From: Tetramitus jugosus
Lineage: Eukaryota > Heterolobosea > Eutetramitea > Acrasida > Vahlkampfiidae
Direction of reading: 5' to 3'
Length of the DNA: 64,000 nt
NCBI GenBank assembly: GCA_937625935.1
Contig: OW569361.1
Span: forward strand, 124,001-188,000
Shown here: piece after piece, positions 40,481 to 49,585 of the stretch
Numbering within the stretch: the first letter of the stretch is position 1
How the letters are laid out: each line of letters opens with the position of its first letter
Notes under the pieces: generated by a model
The model's input: only the letters and a program-made list of their open reading frames with translations
What the model was told of the DNA's origin: nothing
Databases searched by the model: none
Position numbers and translations under genes: made by a program

Positions 40481-41068
40481 TCATGATGCTTTTATTAACC
40501 AATACAATGCTACAAATACAAACACGACAAACATCATCATGATACACATGTGCCTCGATGAACTTGCTCTCGCCAACTTTCCAATCTTACTCAACGTAAA
40601 CTGTAGTGAGTTTTGTGTCTTTGAAATATCATCTGTAAAATCGTCCAACATGGAGTCCTGAGATCTCAATTCATCAAAAATGGTCATTGAAATCTGCTTT
40701 AGTGTCGCTACGCCCCCTCTCAACACATTGGACTGTTCATAAATTTGTTGTTCCATCGTGTCCTCTGATTTCTCACCAAGAAGAAGAAGACTACTATTAC
40801 CATGACCATGACCAGCACCATTACCAGAAGAGTTCCATGATCGACTCCGTGCGTGAGAAGGATTGGGTTGTGCATAACTCGTGTTATTGTCATTATAATT
40901 ATTGTTGTTGTTGTTGATTTCATTATCGTTGTTGTTGGAATAGGTCATCATGGATGATGTGGGTGAGTGTGAAGGAAGGTTGCCAAACAAGGAAGATCTC
41001 ATTGCCTTGTAGTTGGTTGTTGATGATGGTCTCTTTCCACCGCTATTATTGCTATTGTTTTGAATCAT
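40481..41068 (-). CDS. BET1: BET1-like Qc-SNARE
   Basis: The frame is open from 41164, but the ATG at 41068, right after a CAACAACAA leader, is the better start (195 residues). The N-terminal half is Asn/Ser-rich and disordered, with NNNNNYNDNN. The last 90 residues are a SNARE helix (EQQIYEQSNVLRGGVATLKQ, zero-layer Gln in DELRSQDSMLDD) followed by a C-terminal anchor (MCIMMMFVVFVFVALYWLI). This matches BET1, an ER-Golgi SNARE; the ending YWLIK is typical. Family knowledge: it pairs with syntaxin-5, GOS/membrin and Sec22 or Ykt6 for membrane fusion. The extended disordered head is longer than in animal or yeast BET1. Confidence 0.85.
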   Translation of the reverse strand: MIQNNSNNSGGKRPSSTTNYKAMRSSLFGNLPSHSPTSSMMTYSNNNDNEINNNNNNYNDNNTSYAQPNPSHARSRSWNSSGNGAGHGHGNSSLLLLGEKSEDTMEQQIYEQSNVLRGGVATLKQISMTIFDELRSQDSMLDDFTDDISKTQNSLQFTLSKIGKLARASSSRHMCIMMMFVVFVFVALYWLIKAS

Positions 41069-41603
41069 TGTTGTTGTTGTTGTTTGATTTTCTTTTCGGT
41101 GTTGTTTTTTTTTTTGCAGTTTCGCGGACGAACGGCTATTCCCAGTTACACAACAAAGGAACACGTGCTTCCAGGTGAGATATCAAAAATATTTTATTGG
41201 GATTGGCAAACTATTCAAAAAGGGTGAAGGCAGATGTTACTTTGCCCAGACTGACCTCTATTGAAGATCAGTATCCTCAATTTGTTGTATCATGTTGTGT
41301 GTGTATGTAGTAGTAGGTAGTATTTTTCAGTGTGTTGTCTTCGTACAGTTGGAGCGAAAGGTGTTTTCTGCACTTTGCTCGCAAACAGTGTGAGTGAGTT
41401 GGAGGTTCAAACTTCGACTTTTGGCCCAGAGCGACCAGAGCGAGGATATTTGCCTTTTTCTATCCGGTTGAGAGGAAAGACTCGATAGCTGCAAAGCAGC
41501 GACGCAATTGTTGCTCGCCGACAGCTTGTTGAATGCTTGTGCAAGTGTGTTAATTTTCCATCGTCTCGTTGCAGTAGGCGCGACCGAGAGAAAGGAAGGG
41601 TTT
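41069..41603. other. Intergenic region between BET1 and the RhoGAP gene
   Basis: 535 bp that must hold the BET1 promoter/leader and the 3' UTR of the RhoGAP gene, both on the reverse strand. Open stretches here (reverse 41327-41629, forward 41508-41819) overlap the RhoGAP coding end or lack motifs. A run of T/A and CAACAA-type repeats flanks the BET1 start. No other gene seen. Confidence 0.5.
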
Positions 41604-44211
41604 TTAGCTCGAGCATTGACTCTCTGCATCGAGAATCATTTGACTGATCAGACCCTTCACTTCCTTGTACCTCTTGTACTCAGCCTCCAGGGGTTGTCTG
41701 TCTGCCTTTGTTGTCACCTTTCTTCCGTGCTGTTTCTGGAATTCGTTTTGGAATTGATGCAATGTTCTCTGGATGTGCTTCTTTTCCTTTCGGAGCTCAA
41801 CAAATGTGTTGTCTTCTAGCAACATTCTCAGAGCTTCAGCATTGTTGGTTAATCCGACAGACTCTGGATTCTCAACAGATCCAGTCAAAGGTCTTGCATT
41901 CAGTGATGCAGACAGACGTGCAGGCATTGTGGCACAGAGACTCATTCTGTGTGAAGCGCGACTTCCACCAGAAACCTTGTTCATTGTTTCCTTCTTGAGT
42001 CCATAGAGAGGGCTATTTGGACTAATGTAGTTTTCATCGTTGATCGATAAAGAAATTGAAACTTCCTCATTACCACTGTTGATGGTAGCACTGCCATTGT
42101 TGTTGTTGTTAAAGGATGAAGTGGAGTGTCTTGTGATGCTTGATGATGACAGAGCTGCACTCTTCTCTTGAGATTGTCTGTTGGAGATGGCCACTCGAAC
42201 TTCCTTGTACCGATTGTACAGCTTTCTCAAAGGCTCCTTTCGGGCCTTATCAGGCTCAACACCATTCTGGTTCTTGTAGGCGTCATCAAAGAATCGAAGT
42301 TCCTTCTTGAGAATGGTCTTCTCTTCAGATAATTCTTCGATTGTCATCTCACTAGTGTTCTTGCCAGGTTGCAAGAAGACACTCTTCATCCGAAGATTGA
42401 CTCTAGCGTTAATTGACTCAAATGGCTGATTGACATCGAGTTCAATAGCAGCCAACTTTCTTGGCAAATCAGGATCGACCAATGCAGGAGATGTGAGCAT
42501 TTCTCTCTCTTCAGTCATTCGTTCACGCTCATTCAATTCATCGAATCGTGTCATATTGCTCTCCAAGTCCCTCTTGATGTCCTTTCTTGTAATGCCCATC
42601 TCGAGCTCCTCACGTTCCGTATCTTCTGCAATCTTGTCCAACAAGAATCGAAGATGACTCCGCTCTTCCTTCAAATGCTCCATGTTGCTCATGGAAACAC
42701 CGCGTTGCTTCTTGATAACGGAATCTTCGTCCAATTCTTCCAAATTGCCATGCAATTGAACGTTTCTATTGTCTCTGTTTCTGGCTCTGCGATCACTTGT
42801 TTCTCTGCTTGTGCTGCTGCCGTTCATGCTGCTCAAGTAAGAGTCGATGCCCATGCTGGCACTTGTTCCCATGAGATCAGATGCATCTTCATTGGCAGCG
42901 TCACTCATGCGTTGTGGATTGACTGGCACTCGTTCATTCTCTGGTATGATGGAAGAGAAAACAATGTCATAGTCCTTGATAAAAGTTTCTACGCAACCGC
43001 GCAAAAAGGCAACATCGGACAAGAGTCGCACAGGAGATTCATCCCGTGATCGGAACAGTGTAGGTCCAAACACAATGGCCAAATTGCTGACACCCATCTT
43101 GTTCTCTTCATTGTGTTGAGCTACGTTGACCAAGTGCTGAACAACAAAATATAGTACATATTGATTGTTTTTTGGTAGCTCATCAACCAGTAGCTTCATT
43201 GCCCTGGGTCTCATGGCTCTATTTTTTAACACTGTATATTGAAGAAAAAGTTGGAGTGAGCATGTTTATGTTTCAGAAAACATCATCAATAAAAATTGAA
43301 CAAAAGTATTGTCATCATCAACAACAACAAAAAAAATACAAAAAAAAATATTTTGTGTAAACATACTCTGTGCAGAAATAAACTTATCATACAAATCATA
43401 GGATGTAATAGGATCAGGAAGCAGTGTAAAATAACGCTTCAAAAGACCAGCAATGACATATGGATCATAATCATCCAAATTGGGATCTTTTCCTGCGTCA
43501 TAAAGCTTCATGAGATCCTCTACTGTTTTTTGATTACCAGAACGACGATAAACACCTTCTTGTTTGATCGCTTTTCTTTCCAAATAGTCAGCACACCGTG
43601 TGAGGACCAATGGCAATCCATTATTTATAGTTGATTTTTTGATGGCTTCGTCCAGTGGCACACCAAATATCTTTCGATTTTTTCCTAGAACCATGAGATG
43701 ATGGAAAAAGTGTTTTGTTGATAGTTTGGCAATGGTGGTGGTGGTGATTTGTGGGGAAACGTTGTCGTCGTTTGATTGTTGTTATTGGTAGTGATGATGA
43801 TTTTTGAATTGTGTGATTCGTATGATTATGAATTTGGATATTTCGTTTTTTCACAATCGTTTGTTCGTCATTTGCAAAATCGTAGGATTGAGTGTTGAGT
43901 GAGTGATGGTGATTATTTGATGATGATGATAATGATGATGAGTGGTGCAATAAAAGAACAATGACGGCGGCAAAAAAGAATGCAGACGACGACGAATCCA
44001 CATGAAAAAGGCAAAAAAAAACGTCAAATTTACAAAAAATGTCGATGTCAGAAAAAAATCTCAATGCTTGTTGTAGGGTTACAAAAACAACAAGAATAAA
44101 AATGGTACTGGTAGTAGAGGAACACTTACGGTTAAATAGTCGAAGCCCTGATGCTTTCTTAGAACCAGTATTCAGTGGTGCTGGTGTTGTTGGTGCCGTT
44201 GTCGTGCTCAT
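41604..44211 (-). CDS. RhoGAP protein of FAM13 type (three exons)
   Basis: Exons 44211..44130, 43684..43367 and 43231..41604 join across introns of 445 and 135 nt (GTAAGT...TTCTAG; GTATGT...ATACAG), giving 675 residues. The RhoGAP domain (about residues 35-190) starts KIFGVPLDEAI, has the arginine finger in EGVYRRSGNQ, and continues YVIAGLLKRYFTLLPDPI, NLAIVFGPTLFRS. The C-terminal half has two related helical units (KKELRFFDDAYKNQNG...LRKLYNRYKEV and QRTLHQFQNEFQKQHG...LEAEYKRYKEV), the C-terminal repeat type of FAM13 proteins. Family knowledge: it switches off Rho/Rac GTPases. The combination suggests a FAM13-like regulator of the actin cytoskeleton. Confidence 0.85.
43232..43366 (-). other. 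RhoGAP gene intron 2
   Basis: 135 nt, donor GTATGT at 43366, acceptor ATACAG ending at 43232 (reverse strand). Splicing joins ...FISAQ to MLKNRAMRP in the middle of the RhoGAP domain, restoring the continuous fold. Confidence 0.85.
43685..44129 (-). other. RhoGAP gene intron 1
   Basis: 445 nt, donor GTAAGT at 44129, acceptor TTCTAG ending at 43685 (reverse strand). It splits an Arg codon after one base. The intron is rich in simple runs (TGATGATGATG-type) and has an in-frame open stretch that would otherwise read as nonsense. Confidence 0.75.
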
Positions 44212-44828
44212 TTTTTTTCAATTGTGATTGTTTTTTGTTGTGTTTTGTTGTTTGTTTGTTATTGTATATTGTGTGATTGGTTTTCAAGGGTTTGCCCTCT
44301 CTCCAAAAAAAAGGTATAGAGCTCTTTTCTGAGATGACTTTTGTGTTGATTGCTGTTGTTGTTGTTGTTGTTGTTGTTGAGAAAAAAAGAGTTGCTCTCT
44401 CAGGACAATTTTTTTTCTAGGAGTGTGTTTGTTTGTTTGGAAGAAGAATGTGTGCCACAAAGGAGAGATTTTGTTTGGTGTTGTGTGATGTGGGTGTGGC
44501 GGTGATGATTCTCTCTTTTGCTTGATTTTTTTCTTGGGTGCAAAGGGCTGGATGAAACACAAGAGTAATAACCGATTTTTTTTCAGAGCTCCGTTTCAAT
44601 GACACCCAACAAGGAACACCGAGAGAGACCGGTGATGGCGATGTGTTGTTCCACCACAGAAAACCCAAAACAAAATTGACGTCTGACGCGAATCGCAAAA
44701 AATTTACAACACCCCTCGAGCGGCTCATTCTTCATCGGGATTTACTAAATGGCCGCCAAGCTCTGCGCCTAAAGAAAGCAAATCAAAAAACACAAACAAG
44801 ACAAACATTGCTAGCTCAAGAAGGAGAA
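44212..44828. promoter_or_regulatory. Divergent promoter region with (GTT)n microsatellite
   Basis: 617 bp between the starts of the RhoGAP gene (reverse) and the thioesterase gene (forward). It contains nine GTT units (44352-44379) and a reverse-strand leader rich in CAAACAACAAAACACAACA before the RhoGAP ATG. Open stretches here have no motif and are simple-sequence artefacts. Confidence 0.45.
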
Positions 44829-45524
44829 ATGTCCGCAACAGTGCAAACCAACACGTCAAGTCAACAAGGACGAAACATGAAATACCTCAAATACATATCC
44901 CCTCAGATGAAACAAATTGTTTTTCATGATGCATTCTTTCAGCATTTTCAACAACCGAGAATGTTATCCGACACTCTCAATATTCAAATGCTGTACATTG
45001 ATGATAATTACGTCGTTATGGCACTACCAATCAATGGAAATGTTCATCAGCCTGCAGGTCTCTTGCACGGCGGAGTAAGTGTCGCACTTTCGGAAGAAGT
45101 TTGCTCGTTTGGTTCCTGTCTGTTTTATCGCGCCAAATTCGGAATTTCTGTTCCTGTGGTCGGAGTGGAGATTAATGCGAATCATTTGGTGTCGTCTCGA
45201 GGAGGATTTTTGTTGGCTGTGGGTCAACCGATTCACACGGGGAGAAAGCTCTGTGTGTGGCAATGCGATCTATACAACGTTTCTCAGAAAGCTCAGAGCT
45301 TTGATGAGATTCCTCTAAGTTTGATTAAACAGTTGATACATAAGTCTTCGTCGTCGTTGTCATCTGACGACGTCACCAAGGTTGGAGAGAACAGCAGTGA
45401 CAAGCAAACGACGTCTGTTGTTGAGCGATTCGAAGATGCTACAAAGGTTTCCACAAGCAGATGCACAACAGCAGCAGTGAATGTAACCAAGAACAAGAAA
45501 CCAACGCTGACATCGAAATTATAA
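44829..45524 (+). CDS. Hotdog-fold acyl-CoA thioesterase (PaaI/MenI-like)
   Basis: The frame extends upstream, but the ATG at 44829 (MSATVQTN) fits the domain boundary, giving 231 residues. Residues about 45-160 form a hotdog thioesterase: VHQPAGLLHGGVSVALSEEV with the HGG active-site turn and a downstream acidic residue, VGVEINANHLVSSRGG, AVGQPIHTGRKLCVWQCDL. This closely follows bacterial-type PaaI and 1,4-dihydroxy-2-naphthoyl-CoA thioesterases. The last 70 residues are a Ser/Thr/Lys-rich tail without a fold. Substrate (aryl- or acyl-CoA) cannot be told. No signal peptide is visible. Confidence 0.82.
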   Translation: MSATVQTNTSSQQGRNMKYLKYISPQMKQIVFHDAFFQHFQQPRMLSDTLNIQMLYIDDNYVVMALPINGNVHQPAGLLHGGVSVALSEEVCSFGSCLFYRAKFGISVPVVGVEINANHLVSSRGGFLLAVGQPIHTGRKLCVWQCDLYNVSQKAQSFDEIPLSLIKQLIHKSSSSLSSDDVTKVGENSSDKQTTSVVERFEDATKVSTSRCTTAAVNVTKNKKPTLTSKL

Positions 45525-45610
45525 GCCAACACAATAAACAAGAATGCGAAGAAGCCCAAATGCAAGAAAATTATTGTAGCGAAGCACCGCCCATCGCAAA
45601 AGCTAAAACA

Positions 45611-45682
45611 GGGGACAACGGAGAATCGAACTCCGGGCCTCTCGCACCCAAAGCGAGAATCATACCACTAGACCATTGTCCC
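45611..45682 (-). tRNA. tRNA-Pro (TGG)
   Basis: 72 nt on the reverse strand. Acceptor GGGACAA pairs with TTGTCCC, discriminator C as is usual for eukaryotic tRNA-Pro, anticodon stem TCTCGC/GCGAGA with TGG in the loop, T arm CGGAG-TTCGATT-CTCCG. It lies between converging genes. No intron. Confidence 0.93.
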
Positions 45683-45755
45683 TTCACATCATTATTTGTT
45701 TTTGTATTTATCCCGACATTTTCATCCCCGGAAAATTAGAGTAAAAAAACGGTTT

Positions 45756-46046
45756 TTATGTTCTGGCAGGCGGAGATATCAAGATGACACTGTCTCCTCT
45801 CAAAAATAGCATGGGAATCTTTCTTTTCATCACTTGCACAGTTTCTTCGTTTGTGGCTGAGTTGAGCACTTTGTGTTGATAGGTTTCTTCCACATTTCCG
45901 AGCACCATGTTCAAATGTTGGTCATAAGCGTGCAGGGTGCCTCTGATTTCACGATCACCCTTCAATTTCACAAATACTCGTTCGTCAATGGCCAATCTGA
46001 TGAGATCAAATGGCTCATCAATGGAGCTATTCGTGTTCATTGCCAT
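45756..46046 (-). CDS. LSM3: LSM3, U6 snRNA-associated Sm-like protein
   Basis: A 96-residue Sm-fold protein. Sm1 motif: RVFVKLKGDREIRGTLHAYD followed by QHLNMVLGN. Sm2 motif: LFLRGDSVILIS. The N-terminal DEPFDLIRLAIDERV is diagnostic of LSM3. Family knowledge: LSM3 sits in the LSM1-7 ring (cytoplasmic decapping) and the LSM2-8 ring (U6 snRNA, nucleus). Two nearby ATGs (codons 1 and 3) could start the protein. The gene is framed by tRNA-Pro 73 bp downstream and tRNA-Ala 75 bp upstream. Length is normal for the family. Confidence 0.95.
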   Translation of the reverse strand: MAMNTNSSIDEPFDLIRLAIDERVFVKLKGDREIRGTLHAYDQHLNMVLGNVEETYQHKVLNSATNEETVQVMKRKIPMLFLRGDSVILISPPART

Positions 46047-46120
46047 TTTTTTCTGTTGTTCTCCTTTTTGTTTCTTTGGGCGCCAAAAAACATTCTCTTT
46101 GAGTCCGACTCAAAATATCG

Positions 46121-46193
46121 TGGAGGCGCCGGGAATCGAACCCAGGACCTCTTCCATGCTAAGGAAGCGCTCTACCAACTGAGCCACGCCCCC
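46121..46193 (-). tRNA. tRNA-Ala (AGC)
   Basis: 73 nt on the reverse strand. Acceptor GGGGGCG/CGCCTCC includes the G3-T70 (G3:U70) wobble pair that marks alanine tRNAs, D arm GCTC/GAGC, anticodon stem CTTCC/GGAAG with loop TTAGCAT (anticodon AGC), T arm CTGGG-TTCGATT-CCCGG, discriminator A. Confidence 0.95.
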
Positions 46194-46371
46194 GATATAT
46201 TTTTAGTTTTTGGATAATTAGGTACGAAAGATCCAGTTCTCAAAAAATTGGTTTGTTAGAGTATGATGTTAGCAACGTCTCCGAGTGTTCATTTTGTTCG
46301 ATGTTCTTTTGTTTGTTACAAATCCTTTATGAATCCTTCAGGAGAACACGACAAGTAGAAACAGAAATAAA

Positions 46372-47463
46372 ATGCAATCGTCAACCCCACAAAATCGAGA
46401 TCTTCTCACTGATGATGAGCCGTACATTCGAATTACGTGTCATGGCATCTCCAATGATCACATCATCTCACTCAACAAACTAGCCATGTTTATCATGAGA
46501 TCCATGGATGCAACAACAATGACAACCACTGATCTGGTGGATCAGACCATGACTTCATCATTACCCTCTCGAACATTTACATTCTTCAAGCAGTATTATG
46601 TTGATAACAATCCAGACGTCGATTTTCTGCAATTGGATGAAAAAAGTGACATGTCGCGAACTCAAGAGGAAACCTCGACGTCGAGCAGAAAAAGCTCATT
46701 GGGCAGTGATGAAATTATTTATGAGCGAAGTGTCAATGAACCATTGTCCCAGTTAATGCGCAAGGACCAAAAGTTGGGTGAATCTGTTTCGAATGGCAAA
46801 TATGTTTTTGAGCGATTGTCTGACAGGAAATGCTGGAACTGTGAGAGTTCAGGTCACGAATTACCAGAGTGTCCTCATCCGATCAATAAGCGAATGATTG
46901 CGAAAAATAAGAGAGCATTTCTCGAGGAGAAAGCACGGTATAGCAACGTATCTAGTATGCGGTATTATGAGGCTTCTCTATCCTCATCGGACCGAGAATT
47001 GAAAGAGGATGATCGTAGTGCTCAATTGAAGCTTGATGGTACTGCCTCCCAAGCAAGTTCTTCCTTACCACCTGGACCTATAGTAATTAAGCCTCCTCCA
47101 GCACCTCCCACACTACAGAACCCTCCATTCTATTCGCTATCACAACCGCAACTAGGATCTCACAATGTCGCACCCTACTATCCTTACACGAACCAATATC
47201 CTACTTATTATCATCCAACCAGTTATTATCAACAAGATTATCAGACTCATCATACGAGCGCTTATCAATACACAACACACTATGCACCACCTCCGCCTCC
47301 GCCTCCACCTCCTCCGCCACCAAGTACTCCATACGCCCCTGAACTGCCGCCGCCAGTCTACTCATCCACAAGACTACTACCGGACTCCAGTGCGCAAATG
47401 AGCTCAACTTTTGGTAGTTTCATCCACGAAGACAACAATGAAAATGATGTCGAAATGGAATGA
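46372..47463 (+). CDS. ZCCHC8-like zinc-knuckle/PSP-domain protein
   Basis: A 363-residue protein with a CA-poor leader and a clear ATG at 46372. The core is a CCHC knuckle, CWNCESSGHELPEC (first Cys at residue 154), followed by PHPINKRMIAKNKRAFLEE, the start of a PSP (proline-rich in spliceosome-associated) domain. This arrangement is seen in ZCCHC8 and related factors. Family knowledge: human ZCCHC8 is part of the nuclear exosome targeting complex. The C-terminal 140 residues are Pro/Tyr-rich (PPPPPPPPPP run and repeated YYPxxY-type segments), likely disordered. Role in nuclear RNA surveillance or splicing is inferred. Confidence 0.75.
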   Translation: MQSSTPQNRDLLTDDEPYIRITCHGISNDHIISLNKLAMFIMRSMDATTMTTTDLVDQTMTSSLPSRTFTFFKQYYVDNNPDVDFLQLDEKSDMSRTQEETSTSSRKSSLGSDEIIYERSVNEPLSQLMRKDQKLGESVSNGKYVFERLSDRKCWNCESSGHELPECPHPINKRMIAKNKRAFLEEKARYSNVSSMRYYEASLSSSDRELKEDDRSAQLKLDGTASQASSSLPPGPIVIKPPPAPPTLQNPPFYSLSQPQLGSHNVAPYYPYTNQYPTYYHPTSYYQQDYQTHHTSAYQYTTHYAPPPPPPPPPPPPSTPYAPELPPPVYSSTRLLPDSSAQMSSTFGSFIHEDNNENDVEME

Positions 47464-47601
47464 CTTGCAGAGTGAAGCTCTGTAGCTCGGGAGCTGACAC
47501 AAACCAAAAAAGGGGTTCGGAAGAAACTCGATTCCACAAAGCTGTCTCACCAAAACACAAAAAAACACGTGAAGCTAGCTTGCAATACTACGACTTCGAA
47601 G

Positions 47602-49068
47602 ATGTCACGCAATCACATGGTCCTATTCACCTTTTTGGTGATACTTATTCAAATGATGCAACTTTCTTTGGCTGCCGAACTTACTGGACATGTCATCTTC
47701 CAGAACAATACGAATCAGAGAGAGGAATACGCTCAGGCTCATCTGGATTGGAACCAAGGTGTGAAATTGAATGGTCCACTACCTCATATCATTGTGTTTG
47801 CTGAGACGGTTCAAGACGTATCGAATGCAGTTCTTTATTGCCTGGAATGGAATCTAAAGTTGGCTGTGCGAAGTGGAAGACACAGTTATGAGGCGTTCTC
47901 GGTTCAAGGAGATGTCATTTTGGATGTCACTCATTTGAAAATTAAGAGAATTGATCGTGAGAGACGGGTGGGCGTTTTTGGTGCAGGTAATCGCTTGATA
48001 GAAGTGTACAACGAGGTAATGAAGCAAGGATTTGTGTTTCCTGGAGGTACATGTCCCACTGTTTCACTTGCTGGATTCACATTGGGAGGTGGTTATGGGT
48101 TCCTAGCGAGAACATATGGTCTCGCTTGTGACAACTTGATTGCAATTGAGATAGTAACAAGCAAGGGCAATGTAATCATTGCTAATGCCACCAATGAATA
48201 CTCTGATCTCTTTTGGGCATGCCAAGGAGCAGGTAATGGCAATTTTGGAATCATAACATCTCTGACATATAGGCTGAATCCTGTTGAACCACAATATGTT
48301 ATCTATCAACTCTCTTGGCCCGATTGGAGCAACATCAAAGAAGCATTCAATTTTTGGCAGAGATTTGGACCAAATGCAGATCCTCGACTAACCTCCCAAT
48401 TCACATTCTATCACACTTCATTCGCTTCTGCAGGTCAGTTTGTCGGTCCGAAGGAGGAGCTAGAGCGTATCATAAAGCCATTCAGTCAAATCGGGAATGC
48501 CGTGTTGAAGATAACTGAAATGACATATCATGATTCAGTTCTATTTTTCTCAGGTTGCGAGAATATGACCTACTGTCTTCAACAAGCAGACTGGAATCCC
48601 ATGTCAACCAGCCAACAAATGTGGAAAGGCAAGTCGACCTATGTCATGGAAGAACTCTCTTCTGAGGGAATAGATGTTCTCTTGCACTTCATGGGCTCGC
48701 ACTTCCAAAACTCGACGAATGGCTTTGCTGGTGTTCTAATTGACTCTCTAGGTGGAAAAATTGCTGATTTATCACCAACAGATACTGCATTCGTTCACAG
48801 GAGAGCCAAATTTCATATGCAAGGCATGATTTATTGGCTGCAAGACTCAGAGAGAACTGCTTCTCTGGGTTGGTTGTCATCGTTTTGGAATAGCTTGAAA
48901 CCTCATGTGTCTCCCTACTCCTACTTTAACTATTGTGATCTTGATGTTGAAGATTACATGAATGCTTACTATGGTCAAAATGTCCCTCGGCTTCGCAAAA
49001 TCAAGAGCAAGTATGATCCCATTCACTTTTTCCAGTATCCACAAGGAATATCAAGTTCCCTTGAATGA
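47602..49068 (+). CDS. Secreted berberine-bridge-type FAD oxidoreductase
   Basis: The longest frame begins with GTG at 47569; the ATG at 47602 starts a signal peptide (MVLFTFLVILIQMMQLSLAA), giving 488 residues. The PCMH-type FAD domain carries the two residues that tether FAD covalently in this family: His in RSGRHSYEAF (H94) and Cys in GGTCPTVSLAG (C151), then GGGYGFLARTYGLACDN. The BBE C-terminal motif is present as YFNYCDLDVEDYMNAYYGQN with LRKIKSKYDPIHFF. Family knowledge: such enzymes oxidise sugars, alcohols or alkaloid-like compounds using O2. Several N-glycosylation sites fit secretion or a lysosomal site. Substrate unknown. Confidence 0.88.
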   Translation: MSRNHMVLFTFLVILIQMMQLSLAAELTGHVIFQNNTNQREEYAQAHLDWNQGVKLNGPLPHIIVFAETVQDVSNAVLYCLEWNLKLAVRSGRHSYEAFSVQGDVILDVTHLKIKRIDRERRVGVFGAGNRLIEVYNEVMKQGFVFPGGTCPTVSLAGFTLGGGYGFLARTYGLACDNLIAIEIVTSKGNVIIANATNEYSDLFWACQGAGNGNFGIITSLTYRLNPVEPQYVIYQLSWPDWSNIKEAFNFWQRFGPNADPRLTSQFTFYHTSFASAGQFVGPKEELERIIKPFSQIGNAVLKITEMTYHDSVLFFSGCENMTYCLQQADWNPMSTSQQMWKGKSTYVMEELSSEGIDVLLHFMGSHFQNSTNGFAGVLIDSLGGKIADLSPTDTAFVHRRAKFHMQGMIYWLQDSERTASLGWLSSFWNSLKPHVSPYSYFNYCDLDVEDYMNAYYGQNVPRLRKIKSKYDPIHFFQYPQGISSSLE

Positions 49069-49585
49069 ATTTCTCCGATAATTGACATCTTGTCCTCTAA
49101 CTGTCACTTCTCTGTGCCCCACCACAGATCACAAATAACAAATCGCATCACCGAATTTTGTCTTGTTGCTCACCTCATATACCTGTTCGCCGGCGGACGC
49201 TTACTCGTATTGTACACACATCACGACCCTCCAATTTTCACTCTTTTTATACTATCTGACATCTAGCTGCCACACGTTCCACTTGGCTTTTTTAATCATC
49301 ACCAGTCAATCTGACACTGCAAAAAACCTTGGAACGAATCCATCCATTGCCCCACCATTCCATTGGATTGCCACAACAAGACGAACATCACCAAACCCAC
49401 ACCCAAAAACCCACACATAAACTTCCTCGAGAGCTCCAATATCAAGGGAGCAAATACCACCACCAACACAAGAGAATCGAGTGAAGGAGTACCTCTCTGG
49501 ACATTAACGTTAATACTCACAACAATAATAATAATCATAACGTTAGACATCAAAACGACCTTCCCAAACACATCATCTCAAGAAC
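49069..49585. other. Intergenic region before the F-box/LRR gene
   Basis: 517 bp with no gene on either strand. The second half is CA-rich (CCACACCCAAAAACCC-type), as in other leaders of this window, and ends with AATAATAATAATCATAACG before the ATG at 49586. Open stretches at 49163-49420 and reverse 49299-49571 are simple-sequence artefacts. Confidence 0.5.

Noticed and set aside
40775-41178. Forward open stretches opposite BET1
   Set aside because: They come from the antisense of Asn/Ser-rich low-complexity coding DNA.
43296-43634. Forward open stretch across RhoGAP exon 2 and intron 2
   Set aside because: Antisense shadow; the reverse strand has the RhoGAP motifs.
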